From DATJGS01 sp035494735 (lineage in GTDB: Bacteria; Eisenbacteria; RBG-16-71-46), in NCBI GenBank assembly GCA_035494735.1, contig DATJGS010000045.1, positions 124,001-188,000 of the forward strand: DNA of 64,000 bases, written 5' to 3'. This document shows positions 24,432-33,527 of this stretch, in pieces (position 1 is the stretch's first letter; each line of letters opens with the position of its first letter). A program made the position numbers and the translations under genes. Under the pieces are notes generated by a model. That model searched no databases and had not been told where the DNA came from. It saw nothing but the letters and a program-made list of their open reading frames with translations.

Positions 24432-25276
24432 GGAGCGTGCGCGCGATTCTCGTGATGGCCCACCTCACGCTGCACGAAGCGCTGCGTCGCCGCGTGTTGC
24501 TCGCCGTGCTCATCGGCGGCGCCGCGTTCCTCGTGCTGTACGGCACCGGCTTTCATTTCGTCGAGCGCGAGGTCCATCGTCAGGTCGGAGCGATCAACCG
24601 CGTCCAGTACCGGATCACGCTGAACTTCTTCCTGCTCGCCGGGCTGTATGCCGTGAACTTCCTCACCGTCATGACGTCGGTGCTGCTGCCGGTCGACACG
24701 CTGTCCGGCGAGATCGCCTCGGGGGTGATCCAGACCCTGGCCGCGAAGCCGATCCGCCGCGTCGAGATCGTGCTCGGCAAGTGGCTCGCGTACGTCGGCG
24801 TGTCCGCGGGCTACCTGCTGCTGATGGCGGGCGGCGTGCTCGCGATCGGTCGCGTGCTGAGCGGCCTCACGCCGCCCGACGTCGCGATCGGGCTGCCGCT
24901 GATGATGCTGGAGGGCGCGCTGCTCGTGACGCTGTCGATCTCATGCGGCGCGCGCCTCACCACGATCACGAGCGGCATCACGGTGTTCGGCCTGTTCGGC
25001 CTCGCGTTCGTGGGCGGCTGGGTCGAACAGATCGGCACGATGACCGGCAACGACGCGGCGCGCAACGTCGGCACCGTCGCGAGCCTGATCATGCCGAGCG
25101 AATCGCTGTGGCAGCTCGCCGCGCACCACATGCAGCCCGCGATCATGAGCGAGCTCCATCTGTCGCCGTTCTCGCCGGCCTCCGTGCCGAGCCCGGAGAT
25201 GGTCGTGTGGGCCGCGGGCTACCTCGTGGTCGCGCTGGCCTGGGGGCTGCGCGGATTCCAGAAGCGGGCGCTGTAG
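24428..25276 (+). CDS. ABC-2-type transporter permease
   Basis: 282 residues with six predicted membrane helices, including LLAVLIGGAAFLVLYGTGF, FFLLAGLYAVNFLTVMTSVLL, and a C-terminal VVWAAGYLVVALAWGL. The phrase LPVDTLSGEIASGVIQTLAAKPIRRVEIVLGKW is typical of ABC-2 permeases of the NosY/CcmB-like type. Substrate is unknown. It is coupled to the ATPase gene by an ATGA overlap and ends the sigma-regulator-ABC operon; it then converges with the DUF3298 lipoprotein gene over 27 bp. Confidence 0.9.
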   Translation: MRSVRAILVMAHLTLHEALRRRVLLAVLIGGAAFLVLYGTGFHFVEREVHRQVGAINRVQYRITLNFFLLAGLYAVNFLTVMTSVLLPVDTLSGEIASGVIQTLAAKPIRRVEIVLGKWLAYVGVSAGYLLLMAGGVLAIGRVLSGLTPPDVAIGLPLMMLEGALLVTLSISCGARLTTITSGITVFGLFGLAFVGGWVEQIGTMTGNDAARNVGTVASLIMPSESLWQLAAHHMQPAIMSELHLSPFSPASVPSPEMVVWAAGYLVVALAWGLRGFQKRAL

Positions 25277-25303
25277 CGAGACGTCGCGCCCACGCTCGCC
25301 CGC

Positions 25304-26107
25304 CTACCGCCCGCGTCGCTTCTTGGCCAGCGGCCCGTCGGGGTTCGCGAACGGCTTCATCGCGTCGTAGTCGCCCACGACTTCCGTGGGGCCGAGCGCG
25401 TAGGGGCCGACTTCGTACGCGTTGAAGTAGAACGCGACACCGCGGGGCCCGAGCCCGACGTTGTCGTTCACGCGGAAACGCCCGTCCGGGAACCAGAAAC
25501 CGGCGCTGCCGAGGCTCGAATCGGGGCCGAGGCCACGCGCCGCGCGGAACGCCGGCACGAGCGCGGCACTCAGCGAATCACGCAACGAGTCCGCGAACAG
25601 GTCGGAGAAGCGCAGCGTACGTCCGCTCTTCTCTTCGACGTTGACGAAGCGCGTCGTCGGCAGCGGGTGCGCGCCGCCGGTGAACAGGTACTCGCGGAAG
25701 CGCAGCGTCACGACGCCCAGCGTCTCCGCGCTCACGCTCACGCGGCGATCGAGGAACCAGCCGAACGGCGTGCCGACCTTGCGCCGTTCGTCGCGCCACT
25801 CCTGCTCGAACTGCTGCATGAGCTGCGTCGTGTCGCGCGCCGGCGCGCCGCCGTTCGCGCTCCAGCTCGCGAGCACGAGCCGGCGCACGGCGGCGTTCAA
25901 GGAATCGAGCGCCTCCGGCGTGCGCGTGGCCACGAACTCGGGGAACGCGAGCGTCACGCGCGTCGTGTCGTCCCCCATGGTGGTGACGCTTTCGTGGTGG
26001 CGCATCAGGAAGCCGGAGGAGGGAATGTGCGGCGCGCGCACGGGATGCGCGCAACTCGTGGCGATCAGCAGCGCGGCGATTCCCGCGCCCAACCCGCGTC
26101 GCTTCAT
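25304..26107 (-). CDS. Lipoprotein with DUF3298/RsiV-like domain
   Basis: 267 residues with a lipoprotein signal (ALLIATSC, Cys at about residue 19). The domain has the DUF3298-type pattern: SVSAETLGVVTLRFREYLFTGGAHPLPTTRFVNVEEKSGRTLRFSDLF, and near the end GVAFYFNAYEVGPYALGPTEVVGDY. Related domains occur in RsiV, which binds lysozyme, and in PdaC deacetylases; neither activity can be claimed here because no catalytic domain is attached. GGAGG precedes the ATG. A promoter overlaps the end of ricT, so the gene can be expressed separately. Confidence 0.85.
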   Translation of the reverse strand: MKRRGLGAGIAALLIATSCAHPVRAPHIPSSGFLMRHHESVTTMGDDTTRVTLAFPEFVATRTPEALDSLNAAVRRLVLASWSANGGAPARDTTQLMQQFEQEWRDERRKVGTPFGWFLDRRVSVSAETLGVVTLRFREYLFTGGAHPLPTTRFVNVEEKSGRTLRFSDLFADSLRDSLSAALVPAFRAARGLGPDSSLGSAGFWFPDGRFRVNDNVGLGPRGVAFYFNAYEVGPYALGPTEVVGDYDAMKPFANPDGPLAKKRRGR

Positions 26108-26151
26108 CGGCGCCTCCTTCGAGGGGGAAAGAAGCCGGCCTCGGCGCGCGC

Positions 26152-26180
26152 AGTGTAGCGCGCGAGGGGCGCCGCGTCAG
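26152..26180 (-). promoter_or_regulatory. Promoter of the DUF3298 lipoprotein gene
   Basis: CTGACG (26180-26175), 17-bp spacer and TACACT (26157-26152) on the minus strand. The -35 lies at the ricT stop codon. Leader of about 40 nt with a GGAGG before the ATG. Confidence 0.5.
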
Positions 26181-27088
26181 TTCGCGGGCGGGTCGGCCCA
26201 CGCCGCGGGCGGATCGTCGCCGTCCGGCTCGCGCGTCGCGTCGCGCTTGGGCTTCTTGCCGCAATTGCAGTCGCCGCACTGGTGGTAGGGCCCGGGTGGC
26301 AGCTCGGTCATCGCGATGCGGTGCTCGGCGCCGTCGCTGTCGCGGATCCACACGGCCTCGGAGTACGGCTCGGTGCGCGTCACCGTGCACACGCCCTGGC
26401 CGGTGCGCAGCTGCGCGCCGACCGGCGGCAGCTTCTCCGCGCTGTCGCGGTACTGGGTCAGCTCGTAGGCCAGGCAGCACATCAGGCGCCCGCACACGCC
26501 CGAGATCTTGCTCGGGTTCAGCGACAGCTGCTGCTCGCGCGCCATCTTGAGCGTGACCGGATGGAAGTCCTTGAGCCACGTCGAGCAGCAGAACGCCCGC
26601 CCGCACGGCCCGCAGCCATCCAGGCGCTTGGCCTGGTCGCGCACGCCGATCTGGCGCAGCTCGATCCGCGTCTGGAACTTGGACGCCAGGTCCTTGACCA
26701 GATCGCGGAAGTCCACGCGGTGCTCGGCCGAGAAGAAGAACGTGATGCGCTGGCCGGCGAACGCGACCTCGACCTCGGACAGGTCCATGGCCAGCTCGCG
26801 GAACTCGATGCGCTTGCGGCACCACTCGAACGCGTCGCGTTCGCGCACGCGATTGTGGTCGATCTGGTCCAGGTCCTCTTCCGTGGCCCGGCGGATGATC
26901 TCGTGGGTCACGTTGCCCGGCCGCTTGAGGGCGACGAGCGTCGGATCCTTCAGGTGCACGAGGCCGTCGCACTCGCCGTGGTCGGTCTGCACGATCACGA
27001 CGTCGCGCAACCTGAGCCACACGCTTCTTGAATTGAGGAAGAATTCCTTGCGCGAGCCGCGCAGGGCGACTTGGACGATGTCCGACAT
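26177..27088 (-). CDS. ricT: PSP1/RicT-family protein
   Basis: 303 residues. The PSP1 domain is recognisable by the Cys-rich motifs GCGPCGRAFCCSTWL and SKISGVCGRLMCCLAYE, and by ELRQIGVRDQAKRLDG. In Bacillus, RicT (YaaT) joins a complex with RicA and RicF that carries [4Fe-4S] clusters and assists RNase Y-dependent RNA maturation. The bacterial ricT gene is often next to holB; here a sensor kinase gene lies between them. The C terminus has a second Cys cluster (QCGDCNCGKK) that may also bind metal. AGAGG lies upstream of the ATG. Confidence 0.9.
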   Translation of the reverse strand: MSDIVQVALRGSRKEFFLNSRSVWLRLRDVVIVQTDHGECDGLVHLKDPTLVALKRPGNVTHEIIRRATEEDLDQIDHNRVRERDAFEWCRKRIEFRELAMDLSEVEVAFAGQRITFFFSAEHRVDFRDLVKDLASKFQTRIELRQIGVRDQAKRLDGCGPCGRAFCCSTWLKDFHPVTLKMAREQQLSLNPSKISGVCGRLMCCLAYELTQYRDSAEKLPPVGAQLRTGQGVCTVTRTEPYSEAVWIRDSDGAEHRIAMTELPPGPYHQCGDCNCGKKPKRDATREPDGDDPPAAWADPPAN

Positions 27089-27322
27089 CGTGAAGCCTCT
27101 ATCGAGCGACCGGGTCGTCGCTCGTTCACGCCGGGCGTGGAGCCCGGCGGGTCGGTCTGGCGAATTCCGGCGGCGCCCTTTCCGCTTCGCCCAAGGGCGA
27201 GGCGGCGCGGTCGACGCCGGCTATGGACTCAAGCCCCCGCTCGAAAGGGCGGGAGACGATGTGTGAATGACGGCAAGCATAGCCTACCCGGGGCACGCCG
27301 CGCAGCACCCGCCACGCGCCCT

Positions 27323-30010
27323 CTAGCTCGCCGGCCCCGGTGGGCCGACGACGCGGCGCATGAGTTCGACCAACGTCGCCGCCGTGTAGGGCTTGGCCAG
27401 GAACGCGGTCGCCGTCTGGGCGCGCGCGGCGAGCGGACCCTCGAGGGTCGCGGCCGAGAAGCCGCTGGTGAGCACGACGCGGGCTTCCGGGTCGATGCCG
27501 CGGATCTCGTCCATGATCTCGACGCCCGAGCGGCCCGGCATCGTGACGTCCAGCAGCACGCCGTCGATTTCGCCGCGGTGCTGGCGGTGCAGGGCCACCG
27601 CCTCGTCGCCATTGCTCGCGGCCAGGACGCGATAGCCGGCGCTCTCGAGTGCGCGCGCCGTCAATCCGCGCACCATCTCCTCGTCGTCGGCGATGAGCAG
27701 CGTGCGTGGTCCCGCCGCGGACGCGTCGCGTGCCGCAGCCGCCGCGGACGTCGCGGCACGCGCGTCATCGCTCGCGCGCGGCAGCAGGATGCGGAACGTC
27801 GACCCCTCGCCGAGGCGGCTCTCGACGTCGATCCAGCCGCCGTGGCTCGAGGCGATGCCGTAGGCCAGCGACAGGCCGAGCCCGGTGCCGGCGCCGACCG
27901 GCTTGGTGGTGAAGAACGGTTCGAACACGTGGGGCAGGACGTCCGGCGCGATGCCCAGCCCGCTGTCCCGGACCGCGATCTCCACGTAGTCGCCGGCGCG
28001 CGCCTGGGCGTGGCTGCGCACGCCGGCTTCGTCGACACGACGGTTGCGCGTCTCCAGCACGAGCTGCCCGCCCTCGGGCATCGCGTCGCGCGCGTTCATG
28101 CACAGGTTCACGAGCACCTGGCGGATCTGTCCGGGATCGGCCAGCGCGGGCCACAGCCCGGCCTCCAACGACGTCTCCATCGCGATCGACGCCGGCAGGG
28201 CCTGGCGCATGGACTCGCGCGTCGTCTCGACGAGCGGATTGATCGCGATCGTCTCGGGATGCGTCGTCAGCTGCCGGCTGAACGCGAGCAGGCCGCGCGT
28301 GAGTTCCGCGCAGCGTTCGGCGCCGAGCTGGGCGAGGCGCACGTGCTCCTGCAGCGCGCTCTTCTTCGGCATGCCGCCGGCCAGCAGGTCGAGGTGGCCG
28401 AGCACGGCGGTGAGCTGGTTGTTGAAGTCGTGCGCCACGCCGCCCGCCAGGGTGCCGACGCTCTGCATGCGCTCGGCCTCCGTGAGCTTCCTCTCGAGCT
28501 CGCGCTGCTCGGTGACGTCGGCCATGGCGCCGATCAGCGTCGCCACGCGTCCGTCCGGCTCGAACGTGAAGTGGCCGCGATCGCGGATCACGCGCCACGA
28601 GCCGTTCGCGTGGCGCATGCGGTACTCGCAGTCGAACATGCGCCCCTCGCGCTGGCAGATCTCGAGTTCCGCACGCACGCGAGCGCGGTCGTCGGGGTGG
28701 AGGCGCCGGTCCCAGTCCTCGAGCCCCGGCCCGAACTCCTCGGGCTTGAAGCCGAGCACCGTGGTCAGGCTCTCGCTGCGCCGCGATTGGCCGGTCGTCA
28801 GCGTCCACTCGTAGACGATCTGGCCGGTCGCCTTCGCCACGGCCTCGAAGCGCTGGTCGCGCTCGCGCAACTCGTCGATGCGCCGCTGCAGCTCGCGGCG
28901 ATCCTGGGTGACCGCGACCACGACATCGAACGGCTCGCCCGGGAGCGTGGCCACCGGCGCGGCCGCGATGTAGACGGGAATGCGCCGGCCGTCCTCGCGG
29001 ACGAACACCAGGTCCTCGAACTCCGCGGGCCGCCCGGTGCGCAGCACCGTCGGGATCGGGCGCTCGTCGGGCGGGCACGGCCGCCCGTCGAGGTACTCGA
29101 ACATCACGCGGTCGAGGTTCTCGGACAGCGCCTCGCCGGCGGCGAAACGCCGCCCCGTCATGTGCTCGGCGCTCGGGTTCGCGAACAGCACGCTGCGGTC
29201 GGTGCGCGACACGGCGACGACCGACAGCGGCATGGCGCGCAGCACGGCGTCGAGCAGCGCGCGCGTGCGGACCAGCGATTGTTCGGACGTCTCGACGCGT
29301 TCCGCCATGCGATCGAACGCCTCGCCCGCGCGGCGGATCTCGTCGCCGCCGCGCACGCCGGAGCGCGCGCTCAGGTCGCCGGCGCGCAGCCGGTCCGCAG
29401 CGCGGGCGATGGCCAGTGCGGGTCGCGTGACGCGCGAGTCGAGCATGAGCCACAGCACGTTCAGCACGAACGCGCTGAACAGCGCGGTCCACAGGCCTTC
29501 GACGAGCGAGTCGCGACTCGCGTCTGCGTACGCCTCGCGGTTGTCGAACACGGTCAGGAGACGGTAGGTGGCGGACCGGCCCCGGACGTCCGCCGCGCCC
29601 ACGAGTCGGTGGCCCGCGAGTTGCGCGACGTCGAGCGCGCCGTGCCGGCCCGCGCTCGCCCGCACGGTCGAGTCGCGGCCGAGTGCCGTGCGTTTCAAGG
29701 GCAGGCCGCGCCACGCCCGGTTCGACGCGGAGACGACGACGCCGCGGTCGTCGACGAGCGCGAGCGCGCTCAAGCTGCTCATCGGCGCCGGCAGGGGACG
29801 CATCACCGACTCGACGGGCAGATCGCGGCGCAGCAGCGTCTCCAGGTCGTCGGACAGGCGATCGGTGAGGGCCCGCGCCTCGCGCCGCGTGGACGTGTGC
29901 AGGCGTCGCTGCTCCGCGAGCACGTCGACCCACACGTGCACGGCGAGCAGAAAGAGGCCGACGCCGGCGACGACCAGCGTCAACTGTGCGCGAATACCCG
30001 CGCGCTTCAT
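27323..30010 (-). CDS. Membrane-bound hybrid PAS sensor histidine kinase
   Basis: 895 residues from the ATG at 30010. Order: a membrane helix (LTLVVAGVGLFLLAVHVWV), a periplasmic sensor of about 140 residues, a second helix (WTALFSAFVLNVLWLML), a HAMP-like linker (SRVTRPALAIARAADRLRAGDLSARS), two PAS domains (about 265-390 and 395-510), a HisKA domain with His about 527 (GGVAHDFNNQLTAVLGHLDL), the ATPase (NLCMNARDAMPEGG, RDSGLGIAPDVL, GAGTGLGLSLAYGIASSHGG) and a C-terminal receiver with the acceptor Asp about 821 (GVLLDVTMPGRSGVEI) and Lys in FLAKPY. No partner DNA-binding regulator is adjacent, so it may feed a regulator elsewhere. It lies between holB and ricT. Confidence 0.92.
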   Translation of the reverse strand: MKRAGIRAQLTLVVAGVGLFLLAVHVWVDVLAEQRRLHTSTRREARALTDRLSDDLETLLRRDLPVESVMRPLPAPMSSLSALALVDDRGVVVSASNRAWRGLPLKRTALGRDSTVRASAGRHGALDVAQLAGHRLVGAADVRGRSATYRLLTVFDNREAYADASRDSLVEGLWTALFSAFVLNVLWLMLDSRVTRPALAIARAADRLRAGDLSARSGVRGGDEIRRAGEAFDRMAERVETSEQSLVRTRALLDAVLRAMPLSVVAVSRTDRSVLFANPSAEHMTGRRFAAGEALSENLDRVMFEYLDGRPCPPDERPIPTVLRTGRPAEFEDLVFVREDGRRIPVYIAAAPVATLPGEPFDVVVAVTQDRRELQRRIDELRERDQRFEAVAKATGQIVYEWTLTTGQSRRSESLTTVLGFKPEEFGPGLEDWDRRLHPDDRARVRAELEICQREGRMFDCEYRMRHANGSWRVIRDRGHFTFEPDGRVATLIGAMADVTEQRELERKLTEAERMQSVGTLAGGVAHDFNNQLTAVLGHLDLLAGGMPKKSALQEHVRLAQLGAERCAELTRGLLAFSRQLTTHPETIAINPLVETTRESMRQALPASIAMETSLEAGLWPALADPGQIRQVLVNLCMNARDAMPEGGQLVLETRNRRVDEAGVRSHAQARAGDYVEIAVRDSGLGIAPDVLPHVFEPFFTTKPVGAGTGLGLSLAYGIASSHGGWIDVESRLGEGSTFRILLPRASDDARAATSAAAAARDASAAGPRTLLIADDEEMVRGLTARALESAGYRVLAASNGDEAVALHRQHRGEIDGVLLDVTMPGRSGVEIMDEIRGIDPEARVVLTSGFSAATLEGPLAARAQTATAFLAKPYTAATLVELMRRVVGPPGPAS

Positions 30011-30107
30011 CACGGCCTTAGGACGACCTCGGGGAGAGGGGCGCACCGCGAGCCGGCGCGGGCGCGCGGGCTCGACAGCGCTCCACCAACGGCCTCATCC
30101 CGCCCGA

Positions 30108-30179
30108 GGGGCGGATTCGGGACGATCGCCGGTCGCGACGATGCCCCCGCCTTCGCGAATGCGCAAGAGAATCCGCCCC
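30108..30179. repeat. Inverted repeat between holB and the hybrid kinase
   Basis: GGGGCGGATTC (30108-30118) and its exact complement GAATCCGCCCC (30169-30179), 11 bp each, 50 bp apart. No U-run follows on either strand. The interval also holds CCGCCC/GGGCGG. It could be a regulator site or an RNA structure; nothing else is visible in this 181-bp gap. Confidence 0.45.
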
Positions 30180-30191
30180 GCGCGGCGCCGG

Positions 30192-31394
30192 CTAGTAATC
30201 CCAGCGCGCCGTGGCGTGGGCCGGCCAGCGGCCCTCGCCGAGCCGGGCGCCGGCGATGCGCGCGGCGCCCGAGAACAGCGTCAGGTCGGCGCTGACGTTG
30301 CCCTCGATCGAGCGCAGCATCTCCTCCAGCACCATGAGCCTGCGCCGGATCTCCGTGGCGTCGAGCGCCGCGGCCTGGCGCCGCACATCGGCTTCGCGGT
30401 CGCGGTTGACGAGCGTCTCGCGCGGCGCGCCGACCTTGGCGCGCAGCACGTCGCGCAGCCACAGGTGGTGGAACTCGACGAGCCGGCGCAGCGTCTCGCG
30501 CCCGGCCTTGCCGAAGCGCGAGAACCCCTGCGCGGCTTTCCACAGGCCGGGGCCGTCGCCGGCCAGCGCTGGCTGCAGCAGCGCGAGCGCCTCGTCGCGC
30601 ATCTTGATCGGCTCCAGGTCGCGCAGCGTGACGGCGCGCGCCAGCGACCCGCCGGCCAGCGCGGCCAGCATGCGGGCGTCGCGGTCCGCCACGCCGAGCG
30701 CCTGTTCCAGCGTGGCGGTGATCAGCGCCTCGCCGAGCGGCGCGAAGCGCACGCGCTGGCAGCGCGAGCGGATCGTGGCCGGCAGGCGCGACAGGCGCGC
30801 GGTCGTCAGCACCCACACCGTCGACGCGCCCGGCTCTTCGATCGACTTGAGCAGCGCCGAGTACTGGTCTTCACGCATGCGCTCGGCGTCGCGCACGACG
30901 ACGACGCGGCGCCCGGCCTCGAACGGCTTGTAGCCGATTTCGCGGATCAGTTCGCGCGTCAGCGACAACCGGATCGAGGCGGCCTTCTCGTACTGGAACA
31001 CGAAGTACGGGTCCTCGCGCCACGCGGCCAGCGTGTCGCCGATCGTCGCGTCCAGCTCCTTCTCCTCGCCCGAGACCGGGAACAGGAACTTCAGGTCCGG
31101 GTGCTGCAGCGCCGCGGTCTTGAGACACGCGGCGCAGCGCCCGCACGCGTCGTCGAGCGGCGCCGCGGCGTCGGCCGGCGCCGCGTCGAACAGCCCGGGC
31201 GCCGCGGGCGGCGCGGCCGCGCTCCGCTCGCACAGCAGCGCGCGCGCGAAGGCGAGCGCCGCGGTGCCCTTGCCCACGCCGGGCGGCCCGTGGAACAGGT
31301 ACGCGTTGCCGATGCGGCCGGAGGCGACGACCCCACGCAGGAAGCGCGAGGTCTCGGTCTGGCCGAGCAGCTGCGAAAGCAGAACGACGGGCAT
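30192..31394 (-). CDS. holB: DNA polymerase III subunit delta'
   Basis: The delta' stator subunit of the clamp loader, 400 residues. Visible motifs are LLGQTETSRFLRGVV, the P loop YLFHGPPGVGKGTAALAFA, a four-Cys zinc module that begins with CGRCAAC, the AAA+ sensor region RMREDQYSALLKSIEEPGASTVWVLTTA, and LPATIRSRCQRVRF. The P loop keeps the GKGT form, while many delta' subunits have lost it. The start is the ATG at 31394 (MPVVLLSQLLGQ). An in-frame start at 31463 is rejected because the -10 box at 31401-31406 lies 3' of it. It follows the envC-like gene by 94 bp and is probably transcribed separately. Confidence 0.92.
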   Translation of the reverse strand: MPVVLLSQLLGQTETSRFLRGVVASGRIGNAYLFHGPPGVGKGTAALAFARALLCERSAAAPPAAPGLFDAAPADAAAPLDDACGRCAACLKTAALQHPDLKFLFPVSGEEKELDATIGDTLAAWREDPYFVFQYEKAASIRLSLTRELIREIGYKPFEAGRRVVVVRDAERMREDQYSALLKSIEEPGASTVWVLTTARLSRLPATIRSRCQRVRFAPLGEALITATLEQALGVADRDARMLAALAGGSLARAVTLRDLEPIKMRDEALALLQPALAGDGPGLWKAAQGFSRFGKAGRETLRRLVEFHHLWLRDVLRAKVGAPRETLVNRDREADVRRQAAALDATEIRRRLMVLEEMLRSIEGNVSADLTLFSGAARIAGARLGEGRWPAHATARWDY

Positions 31395-31400
31395 GGCGCG

Positions 31401-31406
31401 AGTGTA
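31401..31406 (-). promoter_or_regulatory. -10 box 6 bp before holB (leaderless candidate)
   Basis: TACACT on the minus strand, then CGCGCC, then ATG at 31394. No Shine-Dalgarno is present. No clear -35. Confidence 0.45.
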
Positions 31407-31488
31407 CAGGATGGGCGGCGGCCCCGACTCGCGCCGCGCGGGCCTCCGGGCCCTCGCGATCACCGCGCGGGCCGCGGCGCCGCCCGTG

Positions 31489-32667
31489 CTACTGCAGCCA
31501 GTCCTCGGGATTCAGCGCCGAGCCGCCCTTGCGCACTTCGAAGTGCAGTTCGACGCCCTTCAGCGATCCGGTGTCCCCGACTTTGCCGATGACCTGGCCG
31601 GGCACGACTTCCTGGTTCGTCGACACGAGGATGTCGGAGAGGTGCGCGTACAGCGTGTAGTAGCCGTCGCCGTGGTTCACGATGACGATCTGCCCGTAGC
31701 CCGCGTAGTCGTCGCTCGTGTAGTCGACGCGGCCGCGCGCCACGGCGTGGACGGCGGCGCCGAGCGGCGCCTGGATGTCGATGCCGTTGTTCAGCGTGGT
31801 CGTGCCCCACTTGGGATGGGTCTCGGGCCCGAAGTGCCCGATCACGGCGCCGCGCACCGGCCAGTCGAGCGCGCCGCGCCCGCGCGCGAAGTCGCCGGTG
31901 TAGGGCTGGGGCGTGCGGCCTTCGGCCCTGGCCTTGTTCGCCTCGTCGCGGCGTTTCCGATCCAGCGCGGCGAGCAGGTTCGCGAGCGCCTTCGCGTCGC
32001 GCTCGAGCTGCGCGGCGGCGGCCTCGTACGACTCGCGCTGGCTCTGAATGGTCTTGACCGAGCTCTGCCGCGTCTGGCGGAGCGTGGCCAGGCGGTCGTT
32101 CTCGCGCGACGTCTTCGTCGCGTTCTTGCGGATGTCGGTCAGGTTCGTCTCGAGGCGCTGTTCCGCGGTCTCGACCTGCGTCTTCCTCAGCTCGATGTCC
32201 TCGAGCAGCATGCGATCCTGCTCCGCCACCATCACGAGGAAGTCCCAGCGCGCGAGCAGCTGGCCGAAGGAACTCGTCGACAGCAGGAACTCCAGCTCGC
32301 GCGCCGCGCCGAACTTGTACAGGTTGCGCAGGCGCCGCGCGAGGCGCGAGCGCTGCTGGCCCAGCGACTGGCTGTTGCGCTCGAGATCGACGCGCGTGAT
32401 CTCGAGCTGCTGGTCGAGATTGCGCCGCCGCTGATCCAGCGCGCGCAGCCGGCGGCGCGTCGAGGTCAGCTCCGACTCGGTGCGACGCAGCTGGGTCAGG
32501 GCCTGCGTCTCCTGGCCCTTGAGCGCGCGCGCCGCCTCGCGCTTCTCACGGGCCTGGCGGTTGATCTCGTCCAGCTCGCGGCGCTTGGCGGTCTCCAGGC
32601 TGTCCTGGGCGGCCAGCGGCGCGGCGACGAGCAGCGCGAGCAGCGCGAGGAGACCGACGCGCTTCAT
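31489..32667 (-). CDS. EnvC-like LytM/M23 murein hydrolase activator with a degenerate active site
   Basis: 392 residues: signal peptide (LLALLALLVAAPLAA), a long coiled coil (about residues 20-250, rich in Arg, Gln and Glu) and a C-terminal LytM/M23 domain. In active M23 peptidases the first zinc motif is HxGxD; here it reads NNGID, so the first His is Asn. The other His (LYAHLSD, ELHFEVR) remain. Together with its place right after ftsE and ftsX in an overlapping operon, this fits an EnvC-type activator that turns on an amidase or cell-wall hydrolase at the division site when FtsEX hydrolyses ATP. Start ATG at 32667 overlaps ftsX (ATGA). Confidence 0.88.
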   Translation of the reverse strand: MKRVGLLALLALLVAAPLAAQDSLETAKRRELDEINRQAREKREAARALKGQETQALTQLRRTESELTSTRRRLRALDQRRRNLDQQLEITRVDLERNSQSLGQQRSRLARRLRNLYKFGAARELEFLLSTSSFGQLLARWDFLVMVAEQDRMLLEDIELRKTQVETAEQRLETNLTDIRKNATKTSRENDRLATLRQTRQSSVKTIQSQRESYEAAAAQLERDAKALANLLAALDRKRRDEANKARAEGRTPQPYTGDFARGRGALDWPVRGAVIGHFGPETHPKWGTTTLNNGIDIQAPLGAAVHAVARGRVDYTSDDYAGYGQIVIVNHGDGYYTLYAHLSDILVSTNQEVVPGQVIGKVGDTGSLKGVELHFEVRKGGSALNPEDWLQ

Positions 32668-33527
32668 GGCCCGACCGAGCGCAGCACCCTCGAGAGCGCG
32701 AGCGACGCCGCGAGCCACGCCAGGGCCACGGCCACGCCGACGAACGCCGCGGCCCAGCTCCAGGGCAGGAACACCACGCCGACGATGTTGAACGCGATGG
32801 CGCGCTCGATGCCGTACAGCACGGCCAGCGCGAGGACGGCCGAGATCACCGCCTCGAACATCGCCTCGAGGACGAACGGCCGGGCTACGAATCCGTCGGT
32901 GGCCCCCAGCCGGCTCATGATCTCGACCTGAGGGCGGCGGGCCAGCACGGTCAGGCGAATCGTGTTGTACAGCACGAACACGATGCCGATCGCGACCGCC
33001 AGGCCGACGGCGATCGCGCCGCTGCGCACGGCCGCGTTCAGCGCGTCGAGCCGGCTCACCCACTCGGCACCGTAACGCACGTCCTCGACCTCGGGGAATG
33101 CCTGCACCTGGCGCGCGGCCTCGGCCATGGCCGGCGCGTTCAGGAGTTCGGGCCGCAGGCGCACGCGCAGCGACGCGGGCAGCGGGTTCTGCCCGACCGC
33201 TTCCAGCAGCTGCGGATCGCCGACCTGCTGCGCGAATTCCTTCCACGCGTCGTCCTTGCTGACGTACGTGACCGCGCCGAACAGGCTGCCGAGTCGCTGG
33301 TTCAGCGCGTCGCGCTGCGCGTCGCTCACCTCGTCCTTCAGGTACACGACCATCACGCGCCGGTCGCCGATGAACTGGAGCGCCATCTCCGCGTTGTGCG
33401 CCAGCAGCAGGAACATGCCGGCCAGCGTCAGCGCCGCGGTCAGCGCCAGGATCGCGGTCGTGGCCAGGCCGCCGTGATGGCGCAGCGAGCGCAGCGCCTC
33501 GCGCAGGTAGAACGCGTGCATGCTCAT
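32664..33527 (-). CDS. ftsX: Cell division protein FtsX
   Basis: 287 residues, the membrane subunit of the FtsEX complex. Helices lie near residues 22-43, 167-190, 213-235 and 250-272. The large extracytoplasmic loop between the first two (VVYLKDEVSDAQRDALNQRLG ... EVEDVRYGAEWVSRL) is the part that contacts EnvC/RipC-type activators. The C-terminal FtsX domain has VLARRPQVEIMSRLGATDGFVARPFVLEAMFE. The gene overlaps ftsE and the envC-like gene by 4 bp each (ATGA), so the three are one transcriptional and translational unit. Confidence 0.94.
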   Translation of the reverse strand: MSMHAFYLREALRSLRHHGGLATTAILALTAALTLAGMFLLLAHNAEMALQFIGDRRVMVVYLKDEVSDAQRDALNQRLGSLFGAVTYVSKDDAWKEFAQQVGDPQLLEAVGQNPLPASLRVRLRPELLNAPAMAEAARQVQAFPEVEDVRYGAEWVSRLDALNAAVRSGAIAVGLAVAIGIVFVLYNTIRLTVLARRPQVEIMSRLGATDGFVARPFVLEAMFEAVISAVLALAVLYGIERAIAFNIVGVVFLPWSWAAAFVGVAVALAWLAASLALSRVLRSVGP

